Positions 1 to 14,830 of a DNA stretch of 44,583 nt are shown piece by piece (within the stretch, counting starts at the first letter, position 1; each line of letters begins with the position of its first letter). The notes under the pieces were generated by a model. That model made no database searches and was not told the DNA's origin. It worked only from the letters and a program-made list of their open reading frames with translations. The DNA is from Peronospora farinosa (taxonomy: Eukaryota > Oomycota > Peronosporomycetes > Peronosporales > Peronosporaceae): NCBI GenBank assembly GCA_947646735.1, contig CANTFK010000486.1, forward strand, positions 1 through 44,583. Direction: 5' to 3'. Made by a program: the position numbers and the translations under genes.

Positions 1-3000
1 CTGCCTGATCTCATTGCCGGTTCGCCATCTGCACGCTTCTCATTCTGGTCTTCTTCGAGCCTGCGCAGGTTCACTTCGGCTCGACTATACCGCAGGCGTT
101 GGCTTCAAGTGCCTTCTTACAGGCTCCTCTACAAGCTGGATCTACGTCCGTTGTGTTGATCACTGACCGCAAAGCATTCATTTCTGTCCAAAACGGCTCC
201 ATATCCTGCTGAATAGCCTCCATGTTGCTACGTAACTTGGCTGTTTCTTCGTTGTGACTCTCGAAAATACCCTGTAGCACTTGCTCTTGAGTTTCGCCTG
301 CAATTTCTCTACTTCCTTTTCCAACTCCGGCACTAGCTCTTCATTTTCCTGCACTTTTTGCCCAAATTGTTCTTCTGTTTCTTTAGCTCTTTCTTCTGCA
401 TTGACTGCAGCTCCTTCTGCTGTTCCTTGGCGTATGTTAGCTCTTCTCGCAACTTCGCTTCTTGCTTTTCAAAGTCAGCGTATTTCGACTTTGTCTCGTC
501 CACTTGTTTGGCAAGCTCTTCACTCGTTGGTACAAAGCTTCAACAAACTGCAATTCTTCACGGTTTGTCGACATGCGTGCTAGCTCTGCTTGAATTAGGC
601 CTGCAACTCATCACGTTTAGACTCACACAACTTGCGGTTCTTTGACGCCTCTTGGATCCAAAATTGGTACAGAATGTTTGTTGTCATGTACCCTTCCTTC
701 TCTTTACGGAGATACTCAAGCGCTTCGGCACGAGGTCCTTCCAGATGTGGGTTTTGCCATGGATTACTGCCTGATCTCATTGACGGTTCGCCATCTGCAC
801 GCTTCTCATTCTGGTCTTCTTCGAGCCTGCGCAGGTTCACTTCGGCTCGACTATACCGCAGGCGTTGGCTTCAAGTGCCTTCTTACAGGCTCCTCTACAA
901 GCTGGATCTACGTCCGTTGTGTTGATCACTGACCGCAAAGCATTCATTTCTGTCCAAAACGGCTCCATATCCTGCTGAATAGCCTCCATGTTGCTACGTA
1001 ACTTGGCTGTTTCTTCTTTGTGACTCTCGAAAATACCCTGTAGCACTTGCTCTTGAGTTTCGCCTGCAATTTCTCTACTTCCTTTTCCAACTCCGGCACT
1101 AGCTCCTCATTTTCGTGCACTTTTTGCCCAAATTGTTCTTCTGTTTCTTTAGCTCTTTCTTCTGCATTGACTGCAGCTCCTTCTGCTGTTCCTTGGCGTA
1201 TGTTAGCTCTTCTCGCAACTTCGCTTCTTGCTTTTCAAAGTCAGCGTATTTCGACTTTGTCTCGTCCACTTGTTTGGCAAGCTCTTCACTCGTTGGTACA
1301 AAGCTTCAACAAACTGCAATTCTTCACGGTTTGTCGACATGCGTGCTAGCTCTGCTTGAATTAGGCCTGCAACTCATCACGTTTAGACTCACACAACTTG
1401 CGGTTCTTTGACGCCTCTTGGATCCAAAATTGGTACAGAATGTTTGTTGTCATGTACCCTTCCTTCTCTTTACGGAGATACTCAAGCGCTTCGGCACGAA
1501 ATCCTTCCAGATGTGGGTTTTGCCATGGATTACTGCCTGATCTCATTGACGGTTCGCCATCTGCACGCTTCTCATTCTGGTCTTCTTCGAGCCTGCGCAG
1601 GTTCACTTCGGCTCGACTATACCGCAGGCGTTGGCTTCAAGTGCCTTCTTACAGGCTCCTCTACAAGCTGGATCTACGTCCGTTGTGTTGATCACTGACC
1701 GCAAAGCATTCATTTCTGTCCAAAACGGCTCCATATCCTGCTGAATAGCCTCCATGTTGCTACGTAACTTGGCTGTTTCTTCGTTGTGACTCTCGAAAAT
1801 ACCCTGTAGCACTTGCTCTTGAGTTTCGCCTGCAATTTCTCTACTTCCTTTTCCAACTCCGGCACTAGCTCCTCATTTTCGTGCACTTTTTGCCCAAATT
1901 GTTCTTCTGTTTCTTTAGCTCTTTCTTCTGCATTGACTGCAGCTCCTTCTGCTGTTCCTTGGCGTATTTTAGCTCTTCTCGCAACTTCGCTTCTTGCTTT
2001 TCAAAGTCAGCGTATTTCGACTTTGTCTCGTCCACTTGTTTGGCAAGCTCTTCACTCGTTGGTACAAAGCTTCAACAAACTGCAATTCTTCACGGTTTGT
2101 CGACATGCGTGCTAGCTCTGCTTGAATTAGGCCTGCAACTCATCACGTTTAGACTCACACAACTTGCGGTTCTTTGACGCCTCTTGGATCCAAAATTGGT
2201 ACAGAATGTTTGTTGTCATGTACCCTTCCTTCTCTTTACGGAGATACTCAAGCGCTTCGGCACGAAATCCTTCCAGATGTGGGTTTTGCCATGGATTACT
2301 GCCTGATCTCATTGACGGTTCGCCATCTGCACGCTTCTCATTCTGGTCTTCTTCGAGCCTGCGCAGGTTCACTTCGGCTCGACTATACCGCAGGCGTTGG
2401 CTTCAAGTGCCTTCTTACAGGCTCCTCTACAAGCTGGATCTACGTCCGTTGTGTTGATCACTGACCGCAAAGCATTCATTTCTGTCCAAAACGGCTCCAT
2501 ATCCTGCTGAATAGCCTCCATGTTGCTACGTAACTTGGCTGTTTCTTCGTTGTGACTCTCGAAAATACCCTGTAGCACTTGCTCTTGAGTTTCGCCTGCA
2601 ATTTCTCTACTTCCTTTTCCAACTCCGGCACTAGCTCTTCATTTTCGTGCACTTTTTGCCCAAATTGTTCTTCTGTTTCTTTAGCTCTTTCTTCTGCATT
2701 GACTGCAGCTCCTTCTGCTGTTCCTTGGCGTATGTTAGCTCTTCTCGCAACTTCGCTTCTTGCTTTTCAAAGTCAGCGTATTTCGACTTTGTCTCGTCCA
2801 CTTGTTTGGCAAGCTCTTCACTCGTTGGTACAAAGCTTCAACAAACTGCAATTCTTCACGGTTTGTCGACATGCGTGCTAGCTCTGCTTGAATTAGGCCT
2901 GCAACTCATCACGTTTAGACTCACACAACTTGCGGTTCTTTGACGCCTCTTGGATCCAAAATTGGTACAGAATGTTTGTTGTCATGTACCCTTCCTTCTC

Positions 3001-3861
3001 TTTACGGAGATACTCAAGCGCTTCGGCACGAAATCCTTCCAGATGTGGGTTTTGCCATGGATTACTGCCTGATCTCATTGACGGTTCGCCATCTGCACGC
3101 TTCTCATTCTGGTCTTCTTCGAGCCTGCGCAGGTTCACTTCGGCTCGACTATACCGCAGGCGTTGGCTTCAAGTGCCTTCTTACAGGCTCTTCTACAATC
3201 TAGATCTACGTCCGTTGTGTTGATCACTGACCGCAAAGCATTCATTTCTGTCCAAAACAGCTCCATATCCTGCTGAATAGCCTCCATGTTGCTACGTAAC
3301 TTGGCTGTTTCTTCGTTGTGACTCTCGAAAATACCCTGTAGCACTTGCTCTTGAGTTTCGCCTGCACTTTCTCTACTTCCTTTTCCAACTCCGGCACTAG
3401 CTCTTCATTTTCCTGCACTTTTTGCCCAAATTGTTCTTCTGTTTCTTTAGCTCTTTCTTCTGCATTGACTGCAGCTCCTTCTGCTGTTCCTTGGCGTATG
3501 TTAGCTCTTCTCGCAACTTCGCTTCTTGCTTTTCAAAGTCAGCGTATTTCGACTTTGTCTCGTCCACTTGTTTGGCAAGCTCTTCACTCGTTGGTACAAA
3601 GCTTCAACAAACTGCAATTCTTCACGGTTTGTCGACATGCGTGCTAGCTCTGCTTGAATTAGGCCTGCAACTCATCACGTTTAGACTCACACAACTTGCG
3701 GTTCTTTGACGCCTCTTGGATCCAAAATTGGTACAGAATGTTTGTTGTCATGTACCCTTCCTTCTCTTTACGGAGATACTCAAGCGCTTCGGCACGAAAT
3801 CCTTCCAGATGTGGGTTTTGCCATGAATTACTGCCTGATCTCATTGACGGTTCGCCATCTG

Positions 3862-6800
3862 CACGCTTCTCATTCTGGTCTTCTTCGAGCCTGCGCAGGT
3901 TCACTTCGGCTCGACTATACCGCAGGAGTTGGCTTCAAGTGCCTTCTTACAGGCTCCTCTACAAGCAAGATCTATGTCCCTTGTGTCGATCACTGACCGC
4001 AGAGCATTCATTTCTGTCCAAAACGGCTTCATATCCTGCTGAATAGCCTCCATGTTGCTACGTAACTTGGCTGTTTCTTCTTTGTGACTCTCGAAAATAC
4101 CCTGTAGCACTTGCTCTTGAGTTTCGCCTGCAATTTCTCTACTTCCTTTTCCAACTCCGGCACTAGCTCTTCATTTTCGTGCACTTTTTGCCCAAATTGT
4201 TCTTCTGTTTCTTTAGCTCTTTCTTCTGCATTGACTGCAGCTCCTTCTGCTGTTCCTTGGCGTATGTTAGCTCTTCTCGCAACTTCGCTTCTTGCTTTTC
4301 AAAGTCAGCGTATTTCGACTTTGTCTCGTCCACTTGTTTGGCAAGCTCTTCACTCGTTGGTACAAAGCTTCAACAGACTGCAATTCTTCACGGTTTGTCG
4401 ACATGCGTGCTAGCTCTGCTTGAATTAGGCCTGCAGCTCATCACGTTTAGACTCACACAACTTGCGGTTCTTTGACGCCTCTTGGATCCAAAATTGGTAC
4501 AGAATGTTTGTTGTCATGTACCCTTCCTTCTCTTTACGGAGATACTCAAGCGCTTCGGCACGAGGTCCTTCCAGATGTGGGTTTTGCCATGGATTACTGC
4601 CTGATCTCATTGACGGTTCGCCATCTGCACGCTTCTCATTCTGGTCTTCTTCGAGCCTGCGCAGGTTCACTTCGGCTCGACTATACCGCAGGCGTTGGCT
4701 TCAAGTGCCTTCTTACAGGCTCCTCTACAAGCTGGATCTACGTCCGTTGTGCTGATCACTGACCGCAAAGCATTCATTTCTGTCCAAAACGGCTCCATAT
4801 CCTGCTGAATAGCCTCCATGTTGCTACGTAACTTGGCTGTTTCTTCTTTGTGACTCTCGAAAATACCCTGTAGCACTTGCTCTTGAGTTTCGCCTGCACT
4901 TTCTCTACTTCCTTTTCCAACTCCGGCACTAGCTCTTCATTTTCGTGCACTTTTTGCCCAAATTGTTCTTCTGTTTCTTTAGCTCTTTCTTCTGCATTGA
5001 CTGCAGCTCCTTCTGCTGTTCCTTGGCGTATGTTAGCTCTTCTCGCAACTTCGCTTCTTGCTTTTCAAAGTCAGCGTATTTCGACTTTGTCTCGTCCACT
5101 TGTTTGGCAAGCTCTTCACTCGTTGGTACAAAGCTTCAACAAACTGCAATTCTTCACGGTTTGTCGACATGCGTGCTAGCTCTGCTTGAATTAGGCCTGC
5201 AACTCATCACGTTTAGACTCACACAACTTGCGGTTCTTTGACGCCTCTTGGATCCAAAATTGGTACAGAATGTTTGTTGTCATGTACCCTTCCTTCTCTT
5301 TACGAAGATACTCAAGCGCTTCGGCACGAAATTCTTCCAGATGTGGGTTTTGCCATGGATTACTGCCTGATCTCATTGACGGTTCGCCATCTGCACGCTT
5401 CTCATTCTGGTCTTCTTCGAGCCTGCGCAGGTTCACTTCGGCTCGACTATACCGCAGGCGTTGGCTTCAAGTGCCTTCTTACAGGCTCCTCTACAAGCTG
5501 GATCTACGTCCGTTGTGCTGATCACTGACCGCAAAGCATTCATTTCTGTCCAAAACGGCTCCATATCCTGCTGAATAGCCTCCATGTTGCTACGTAACTT
5601 GGCTGTTTCTTCTTTGTGACTCTCGAAAATACCCTGTAGCACTTGCTCTTGAGTTTCGCCTGCAATTTCTCAACCTCCTTTTCCAACTCCGGCACTAGCT
5701 CTTCATTTTCGTGCACTTTTTGCCCAAATTGTTCTTCTGTTTCTTTAGCTCTTTCTTCTGCATTGACTGCAGCTCCTTCTGCTGTTCCTTGGCGTATGTT
5801 AGCTCTTCTCGCAACTTCGCTTCTTGCTTTTCAAAGTCAGCGTATTTCGACTTTGTCTCGTCCACTTGTTTGGCAAGCTCTTCACTCGTTGGTACAAAGC
5901 TTCAACAAACTGCAATTCTTCACGGTTTGTCGACATGCGTGCTAGCTCTGCTTGAATTAGGCCTGCAACTCATCACGTTTAGACTCACACAACTTGCGGT
6001 TCTTTGACGCCTCTTGGATCCAAAATTGGTACAGAATGTTTGTTGTCATGTACCCTTCCTTCTCTTTACGGAGATACTCAAGCGCTTCGGCACGAAATCC
6101 TTCCAGATGTGGGTTTTGCCATGAATTACTGCCTGATCTCATTGACGGTTCGCCATCTGCACGCTTCTCATTCTGGTCTTCTTCGAGCCTGCGCAGGTTC
6201 ACTTCGGCTCGACTATACCGCAGGAGTTGGCTTCAAGTGCCTTCTTACAGGCTCCTCTACAAGCAAGATCTATGTCCCTTGTGTCGATCACTGACCGCAG
6301 AGCATTCATTTCTGTCCAAAACGGCTTCATATCCTGCTGAATAGCCTCCATGTTGCTACGTAACTTGGCTGTTTCTTCTTTGTGACTCTCGAAAATACCC
6401 TGTAGCACTTGCTCTTGAGTTTCGCCTGCAATTTCTCTACTTCCTTTTCCAACTCCGGCACTAGCTCTTCATTTTCGTGCACTTTTTGCCTAAATTGTTC
6501 TTCTGTTTCTTTAGCTCTTTCTTCTGCATTGACTGCAGCTCTGCTGTTCCTTGGCGTATGTTAGCTCTTCTCGCAACTTCGCTTCTTGCTTTTCAAAGTC
6601 AGCGTATTTCGACTTTGTCTCGTCCACTTGTTTGGCAAGCTCTTCACTCGTTGGTACAAAGCTTCAACAGACTGCAATTCTTCACGGTTTGTCGACATGC
6701 GTGCTAGCTCTGCTTGAATTAGGCCTGCAGCTCATCACGTTTAGACTCACACAACTTGCGGTTCTTTGACGCCTCTTGGATCCAAAATTGGTACAGAATG

Positions 6801-6921
6801 TTTGTTGTCATGTACCCTTCCTTCTCTTTACGGAGATACTCAAGCGCTTCGGCACGAAATCCTTCCAGATGTGGGTTTTGCCATGGATTACTGCCTGATC
6901 TCATTGACGGTTCGCCATCTG
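3862..6921 (-). repeat. Second 2298-bp spaced unit pair in the 766-bp array
   Basis: The units starting at 3862 and 6160 share a private set of variants: accgcaggagttgg, ctacaagcaagatctatgtccc, a gtcgatcactgaccgcagagc stretch and an aacggcttc change. They lie exactly three units (2298 bp) apart, the same spacing as the block at 14831-19426. This is an independent trace of block copying in multiples of three units, or of gene conversion at that distance. The second unit additionally carries the only 4-bp deletion in the array, so the deletion came after the copying. Confidence 0.7.
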
Positions 6922-9900
6922 CACGCTTCTCATTCTGGTCTTCTTCGAGCCTGCGCAGGTTCACTTCGGCTCGACTATACCGCAGGCGTTGGCTTCGAGT
7001 GCCTTCTTACAGGCTCCTCTACAAGCTGGATCTACGTCCGTTGTGCTGATCACTGACCGCAAAGCATTCATTTCTGTCCAAAACGGCTCCATATCCTGCT
7101 GAATAGCCTCCATGTTGCTACGTAACTTGGCTGTTTCTTCTTTGTGACTCTCGAAAATACCCTGTAGCACTTGCTCTTGAGTTTCGCCTGCACTTTCTCA
7201 ACCTCCTTTTCCAACTCCGGCACTAGCTCTTCATTTTCGTGCACTTTTTGCCCAAATTGTTCTTCTGTTTCTTTAGCTCTTTCTTCTGCATTGACTGCAG
7301 CTCCTTCTGCTGTTCCTTGGCGTATTTTAGCTCTTCTCGCAACTTCGCTTCTTGCTTTTCAAAGTCAGCGTATTTCGACTTTGTCTCGTCCACTTGTTTG
7401 GCAAGCTCTTCACTCGTTGGTACAAAGCTTCAACAAACTGCAATTCTTCACGGTTTGTCGACATGCGTGCTAGCTCTGCTTGAATTAGGCCTGCAACTCA
7501 TCACGTTTAGACTCACACAACTTGCGGTTCTTTGACGCCTCTTGGATCCAAAATTGGTACAGAATGTTTGTTGTCATGTACCCTTCCTTCTCTTTACGGA
7601 GATACTCAAGCGCTTCGGCACGAAATCCTTCCAGATGTGGGTTTTGCCATGGATTACTGCCTGATCTCATTGACGGTTCGCCATCTGCACGCTTCTCATT
7701 CTGGTCTTCTTCGAGCCTGCGCAGGTTCACTTCGGCTCGACTATACCGCAGGCGTTGGCTTCAAGTGCCTTCTTACAGGCTCCTCTACAAGCTGGATCTA
7801 CGTCCGTTGTGCTGATCACTGACCGCAAAGCATTCATTTCTGTCCAAAACGGCTCCATATCCTGCTGAATAGCCTCCATGTTGCTACGTAACTTGGCTGT
7901 TTCTTCTTTGTGACTCTCGAAAATACCCTGTAGCACTTGCTCTTGAGTTTCGCCTGCACTTTCTCTACTTCCTTTTCCAACTCCGGCACTAGCTCTTCAT
8001 TTTCGTGCACTTTTTGCCCAAATTGTTCTTCTGTTTCTTTAGCTCTTTCTTCTGCATTGACTGCAGCTCCTTCTGCTGTTCCTTGGCGTATGTTAGCTCT
8101 TCTCGCAACTTCGCTTCTTGCTTTTCAAAGTCAGCGTATTTCGACTTTGTCTCGTCCACTTGTTTGGCAAGCTCTTCACTCGTTGGTACAAAGCTTCAAC
8201 AAACTGCAATTCTTCACGGTTTGTCGACATGCGTGCTAGCTCTGCTTGAATTAGGCCTGCAACTCATCACGTTTAGACTCACACAACTTGCGGTTCTTTG
8301 ACGCCTCTTGGATCCAAAATTGGTACAGAATGTTTGTTGTCATGTACCCTTCCTTCTCTTTACGAAGATACTCAAGCGCTTCGGCACGAAATTCTTCCAG
8401 ATGTGGGTTTTGCCATGGATTACTGCCTGATCTCATTGACGGTTCGCCATCTGCACGCTTCTCATTCTGGTCTTCTTCGAGCCTGCGCAGGTTCACTTCG
8501 GCTCGACTATACCGCAGGCGTTGGCTTCAAGTGCCTTCTTACAGGCTCCTCTACAAGCTGGATCTACGTCCGTTGTGCTGATCACTGACCGCAAAGCATT
8601 CATTTCTGTCCAAAACGGCTCCATATCCTGCTGAATAGCCTCCATGTTGCTACGTAACTTGGCTGTTTCTTCGTTGTGACTCTCGAAAATACCCTGTAGC
8701 ACTTGCTCTTGAGTTTCGCCTGCACTTTCTCTACTTCCTTTTCCAACTCCGGCACTAGCTCTTCATTTTCGTGCACTTTTTGCCCAAATTGTTCTTCTGT
8801 TTCTTTAGCTCTTTCTTCTGCATTGACTGCAGCTCCTTCTGCTGTTCCTTGGCGTATTTTAGCTCTTCTCGCAACTTCGCTTCTTGCTTTTCAAAGTCAG
8901 CGTATTTCGACTTTGTCTCGTCCACTTGTTTGGCAAGCTCTTCACTCGTTGGTACAAAGCTTCAACAAACTGCAATTCTTCACGGTTTGTCGACATGCGT
9001 GCTAGCTCTGCTTGAATTAGGCCTGCAACTCATCACGTTTAGACTCACACAACTTGCGGTTCTTTGACGCCTCTTGGATCCAAAATTGGTACAGAATGTT
9101 TGTTGTCATGTACCCTTCCTTCTCTTTACGGAGATACTCAAGCGCTTCGGCACGAAATCCTTCCAGATGTGGGTTTTGCCATGGATTACTGCCTGATCTC
9201 ATTGACGGTTCGCCATCTGCACGCTTCTCATTCTGGTCTTCTTCGAGCCTGCGCAGGTTCACTTCGGCTCGACTATACCGCAGGCGTTGGCTTCAAGTGC
9301 CTTCTTACAGGCTCCTCTACAAGCTGGATCTACGTCCGTTGTGTTGATCACTGACCGCAAAGCATTCATTTCTGTCCAAAACGGCTCCATATCCTGCTGA
9401 ATAGCCTCCATGTTGCTACGTAACTTGGCTGTTTCTTCGTTGTGACTCTCGAAAATACCCTGTAGCACTTGCTCTTGAGTTTCGCCTGCACTTTCTCTAC
9501 TTCCTTTTCCAACTCCGGCACTAGCTCTTCATTTTCGTGCACTTTTTGCCCAAATTGTTCTTCTGTTTCTTTAGCTCTTTCTTCTGCATTGACTGCAGCT
9601 CCTTCTGCTGTTCCTTGGCGTATTTTAGCTCTTCTCGCAACTTCGCTTCTTGCTTTTCAAAGTCAGCGTATTTCGACTTTGTCTCGTCCACTTGTTTGGC
9701 AAGCTCTTCACTCGTTGGTACAAAGCTTCAACAAACTGCAATTCTTCACGGTTTGTCGACATGCGTGCTAGCTCTGCTTGAATTAGGCCTGCAACTCATC
9801 ACGTTTAGACTCACACAACTTGCGGTTCTTTGACGCCTCTTGGATCCAAAATTGGTACAGAATGTTTGTTGTCATGTACCCTTCCTTCTCTTTACGGAGA

Positions 9901-12900
9901 TACTCAAGCGCTTCGGCACGAAATCCTTCCAGATGTGGGTTTTGCCATGGATTACTGCCTGATCTCATTGACGGTTCGCCATCTGCACGCTTCTCATTCT
10001 GGTCTTCTTCGAGCCTGCGCAGGTTCACTTCGGCTCGACTATACCGCAGGAGTTGGCTTCAAGTGCCTTCTTACAGGCTCCTCTACAAGCTGGATCTACG
10101 TCCGTTGTGTTGATCACTGACCGCAAAGCATTCATTTCTGTCCAAAACGGCTCCATATCCTGCTGAATAGCCTCCATGTTGCTACGTAACTTGGCTGTTT
10201 CTTCTTTGTGACTCTCGAAAATACCCTGTAGCACTTGCTCTTGAGTTTCGCCTGCACTTTCTCTACTTCCTTTTCCAACTCCGGCACTAGCTCCTCATTT
10301 TCCTGCACTTTTTGCCCAAATTGTTCTTCTGTTTCTTTAGCTCTTTCTTCTGCATTGACTGCAGCTCCTTCTGCTGTTCCTTGGCGTATGTTAGCTCTTC
10401 TCGCAACTTCGCTTCTTGCTTTTCAAAGTCAGCGTATTTCGACTTTGTCTCGTCCACTTGTTTGGCAAGCTCTTCACTCGTTGGTACAAAGCTTCAACAA
10501 ACTGCAATTCTTCACGGTTTGTCGACATGCGTGCTAGCTCTGCTTGAATTAGGCCTGCAACTCATCACGTTTAGACTCACACAACTTGCGGTTCTTTGAC
10601 GCCTCTTGGATCCAAAATTGGTACAGAATGTTTGTTGTCATGTACCCTTCCTTCTCTTTACAGAGATACTCAAGCGCTTCGGCACGAAATCCTTCCAGAT
10701 GTGGGTTTTGCCATGGATTACTGCCTGATCTCATTGACGGTTCGCCATCTGCACGCTTCTCATTCTGGTCTTCTTCGAGCCTGCGCAGGTTCACTTCGGC
10801 TCGACTATACCGCAGGCGTTGGCTTCAAGTGCCTTCTTACAGGCTCTTCTACAATCTAGATCTACGTCCGTTGTGTTGATCACTGACCGCAAAGCATTCA
10901 TTTCTGTCCAAAACGGCTCCATATCCTGCTGAATAGCCTCCATGTTGCTACGTAACTTGGCTGTTTCTTCGTTGTGACTCTCGAAAATACCCTGTAGCAC
11001 TTGCTCTTGAGTTTCGCCTGCACTTTCTCTACTTCCTTTTCCAACTCCGGCACTAGCTCTTCATTTTCGTGCACTTTTTGCCCAAATTGTTCTTCTGTTT
11101 CTTTAGCTCTTTCTTCTGCATTGACTGCAGCTCCTTCTGCTGTTCCTTGGCGTATTTTAGCTCTTCTCGCAACTTCGCTTCTTGCTTTTCAAAGTCAGCG
11201 TATTTCGACTTTGTCTCGTCCACTTGTTTGGCAAGCTCTTCACTCGTTGGTACAAAGCTTCAACAAACTGCAATTCTTCACGGTTTGTCGACATGCGTGC
11301 TAGCTCTGCTTGAATTAGGCCTGCAACTCATCACGTTTAGACTCACACAACTTGCGGTTCTTTGACGCCTCTTGGATCCAAAATTGGTACAGAATGTTTG
11401 TTGTCATGTACCCTTCCTTCTCTTTACGGAGATACTCAAGCGCTTCGGCACGAAATCCTTCCAGATGTGGGTTTTGCCATGGATTACTGCCTGATCTCAT
11501 TGACGGTTCGCCATCTGCACGCTTCTCATTCTGGTCTTCTTCGAGCCTGCGCAGGTTCACTTCGGCTCGACTATACCGCAGGCGTTGGCTTCAAGTGCCT
11601 TCTTACAGGCTCCTCTACAAGCTGGATCTACGTCCGTTGTGTTGATCACTGACCGCAAAGCATTCATTTCTGTCCAAAACGGCTCCATATCCTGCTGAAT
11701 AGCCTCCATGTTGCTACGTAACTTGGCTGTTTCTTCGTTGTGACTCTCGAAAATACCCTGTAGCACTTGCTCTTGAGTTTCGCCTGCAATTTCTCAACCT
11801 CCTTTTCCAACTCCGGCACTAGCTCTTCATTTTCGTGCACTTTTTGCCCAAATTGTTCTTCTGTTTCTTTAGCTCTTTCTTCTGCATTGACTGCAGCTCC
11901 TTCTGCTGTTCCTTGGCGTATTTTAGCTCTTCTCGCAACTTCGCTTCTTGCTTTTCAAAGTCAGCGTATTTCGACTTTGTCTCGTCCACTTGTTTGGCAA
12001 GCTCTTCACTCGTTGGTACAAAGCTTCAACAGACTGCAATTCTTCACGGTTTGTCGACATGCGTGCTAGCTCTGCTTGAATTAGGCCTGCAACTCATCAC
12101 GTTTAGACTCACACAACTTGCGGTTCTTTGACGCCTCTTGGATCCAAAATTGGTACAGAATGTTTGTTGTCATGTACCCTTCCTTCTCTTTACGGAGATA
12201 CTCAAGCGCTTCGGCACGAAATCCTTCCAGATGTGGGTTTTGCCATGAATTACTGCCTGATCTCATTGACGGTTCGCCATCTGCACGCTTCTCATTCTGG
12301 TCTTCTTCGAGCCTGCGCAGGTTCACTTCGGCTCGACTATACCGCAGGCGTTGGCTTCAAGTGCCTTCTTACAGGCTCCTCTACAAGCTGGATCTACGTC
12401 CGTTGTGCTGATCACTGACCGCAAAGCATTCATTTCTGTCCAAAACGGCTCCATATCCTGCTGAATAGCCTCCATGTTGCTACGTAACTTGGCTGTTTCT
12501 TCGTTGTGACTCTCGAAAATACCCTGTAGCACTTGCTCTTGAGTTTCGCCTGCACTTTCTCAACCTCCTTTTCCAACTCCGGCACTAGCTCTTCATTTTC
12601 GTGCACTTTTTGCCCAAATTGTTCTTCTGTTTCTTTAGCTCTTTCTTCTGCATTGACTGCAGCTCCTTCTGCTGTTCCTTGGCGTATTTTAGCTCTTCTC
12701 GCAACTTCGCTTCTTGCTTTTCAAAGTCAGCGTATTTCGACTTTGTCTCGTCCACTTGTTTGGCAAGCTCTTCACTCGTTGGTACAAAGCTTCAACAGAC
12801 TGCAATTCTTCACGGTTTGTCGACATGCGTGCTAGCTCTGCTTGAATTAGGCCTGCAACTCATCACGTTTAGACTCACACAACTTGCGGTTCTTTGACGC

Positions 12901-14830
12901 CTCTTGGATCCAAAATTGGTACAGAATGTTTGTTGTCATGTACCCTTCCTTCTCTTTACAGAGATACTCAAGCGCTTCGGCACGAAATCCTTCCAGATGT
13001 GGGTTTTGCCATGGATTACTGCCTGATCTCATTGACGGTTCGCCATCTGCACGCTTCTCATTCTGGTCTTCTTCGAGCCTGCGCAGGTTCACTTCGGCTC
13101 GACTATACCGCAGGCGTTGGCTTCAAGTGCCTTCTTACAGGCTCCTCTACAAGCTGGATCTACGTCCGTTGTGTTGATCACTGACCGCAAAGCATTCATT
13201 TCTGTCCAAAACGGCTCCATATCCTGCTGAATAGCCTCCATGTTGCTACGTAACTTGGCTGTTTCTTCTTTGTGACTCTCGAAAATACCCTGTAGCACTT
13301 GCTCTTGAGTTTCGCCTGCACTTTCTCTACCTCCTTTTCCAATTCCGGCACTAGCTCCTCATTTTCCTGCACTTTTTGCCCAAATTGTTCTTCTGTTTCT
13401 TTAGCTCTTTCTTCTGCATTGACTGCAGCTCCTTCTGCTGTTCCTTGGCGTATTTTAGCTCTTCTCGCAACTTCGCTTCTTGCTTTTCAAAGTCAGCGTA
13501 TTTCGACTTTGTCTCGTCCACTTGTTTGGCAAGCTCTTCACTCGTTGGTACAAAGCTTCAACAGACTGCAATTCTTCACGGTTTGTCGACATGCGTGCTA
13601 GCTCTGCTTGAATTAGGCCTGCAACTCATCACGTTTAGACTCACACAACTTGCGGTTCTTTGACGCCTCTTGGATCCAAAATTGGTACAGAATGTTTGTT
13701 GTCATGTACCCTTCCTTCTCTTTACGGAGATACTCAAGCGCTTCGGCACGAAATCCTTCCAGATGTGGGTTTTGCCATGGATTACTGCCTGATCTCATTG
13801 ACGGTTCGCCATCTGCACGCTTCTCATTCTGGTCTTCTTCGAGCCTGCGCAGGTTCACTTCGGCTCGACTATACCGCAGGCGTTGGCTTCAAGTGCCTTC
13901 TTACAGGCTCCTCTACAAGCTGGATCTACGTCCGTTGTGCTGATCACTGACCGCAAAGCATTCATTTCTGTCCAAAACGGCTCCATATCCTGCTGAATAG
14001 CCTCCATGTTGCTACGTAACTTGGCTGTTTCTTCGTTGTGACTCTCGAAAATACCCTGTAGCACTTGCTCTTGAGTTTCGCCTGCAATTTCTCAACCTCC
14101 TTTTCCAACTCCGGCACTAGCTCTTCATTTTCGTGCACTTTTTGCCCAAATTGTTTTTCTGTTTCTTTAGCTCTTTCTTCTGCATTGACTGCAGCTCCTT
14201 CTGCTGTTCCTTGGCGTATTTTAGCTCTTCTCGCAACTTCGCTTCTTGCTTTTTAAAGTCAGCGTATTTCGACTTTGTCTCGTCCACTTGTTTGGCAAGC
14301 TCTTCACTCGTTGGTACAAAGCTTCAACAGACTGCAATTCTTCACGGTTTGTCGACATGCGTGCTAGCTCTGCTTGAATTAGGCCTGCAACTCATCACGT
14401 TTAGACTCACACAACTTGCGGTTCTTTGACGCCTCTTGGATCCAAAATTGGTACAGAATGTTTGTTGTCATGTACCCTTCCTTCTCTTTACGGAGATACT
14501 CAAGCGCTTCGGCACGAAATCCTTCCAGATGTGGGTTTTGCCATGAATTACTGCCTGATCTCATTGACGGTTCGCCATCTGCACGCTTCTCATTCTGGTC
14601 TTCTTCGAGCCTGCGCAGGTTCACTTCGGCTCGACTATACCGCAGGCGTTGGCTTCAAGTGCCTTCTTACAGGCTCCTCTACAAGCTGGATCTACGTCCG
14701 TTGTGCTGATCACTGACCGCAAAGCATTCATTTCTGTCCAAAACGGCTCCATATCCTGCTGAATAGCCTCCATGTTGCTACGTAACTTGGCTGTTTCTTC
14801 GTTGTGACTCTCGAAAATACCCTGTAGCAC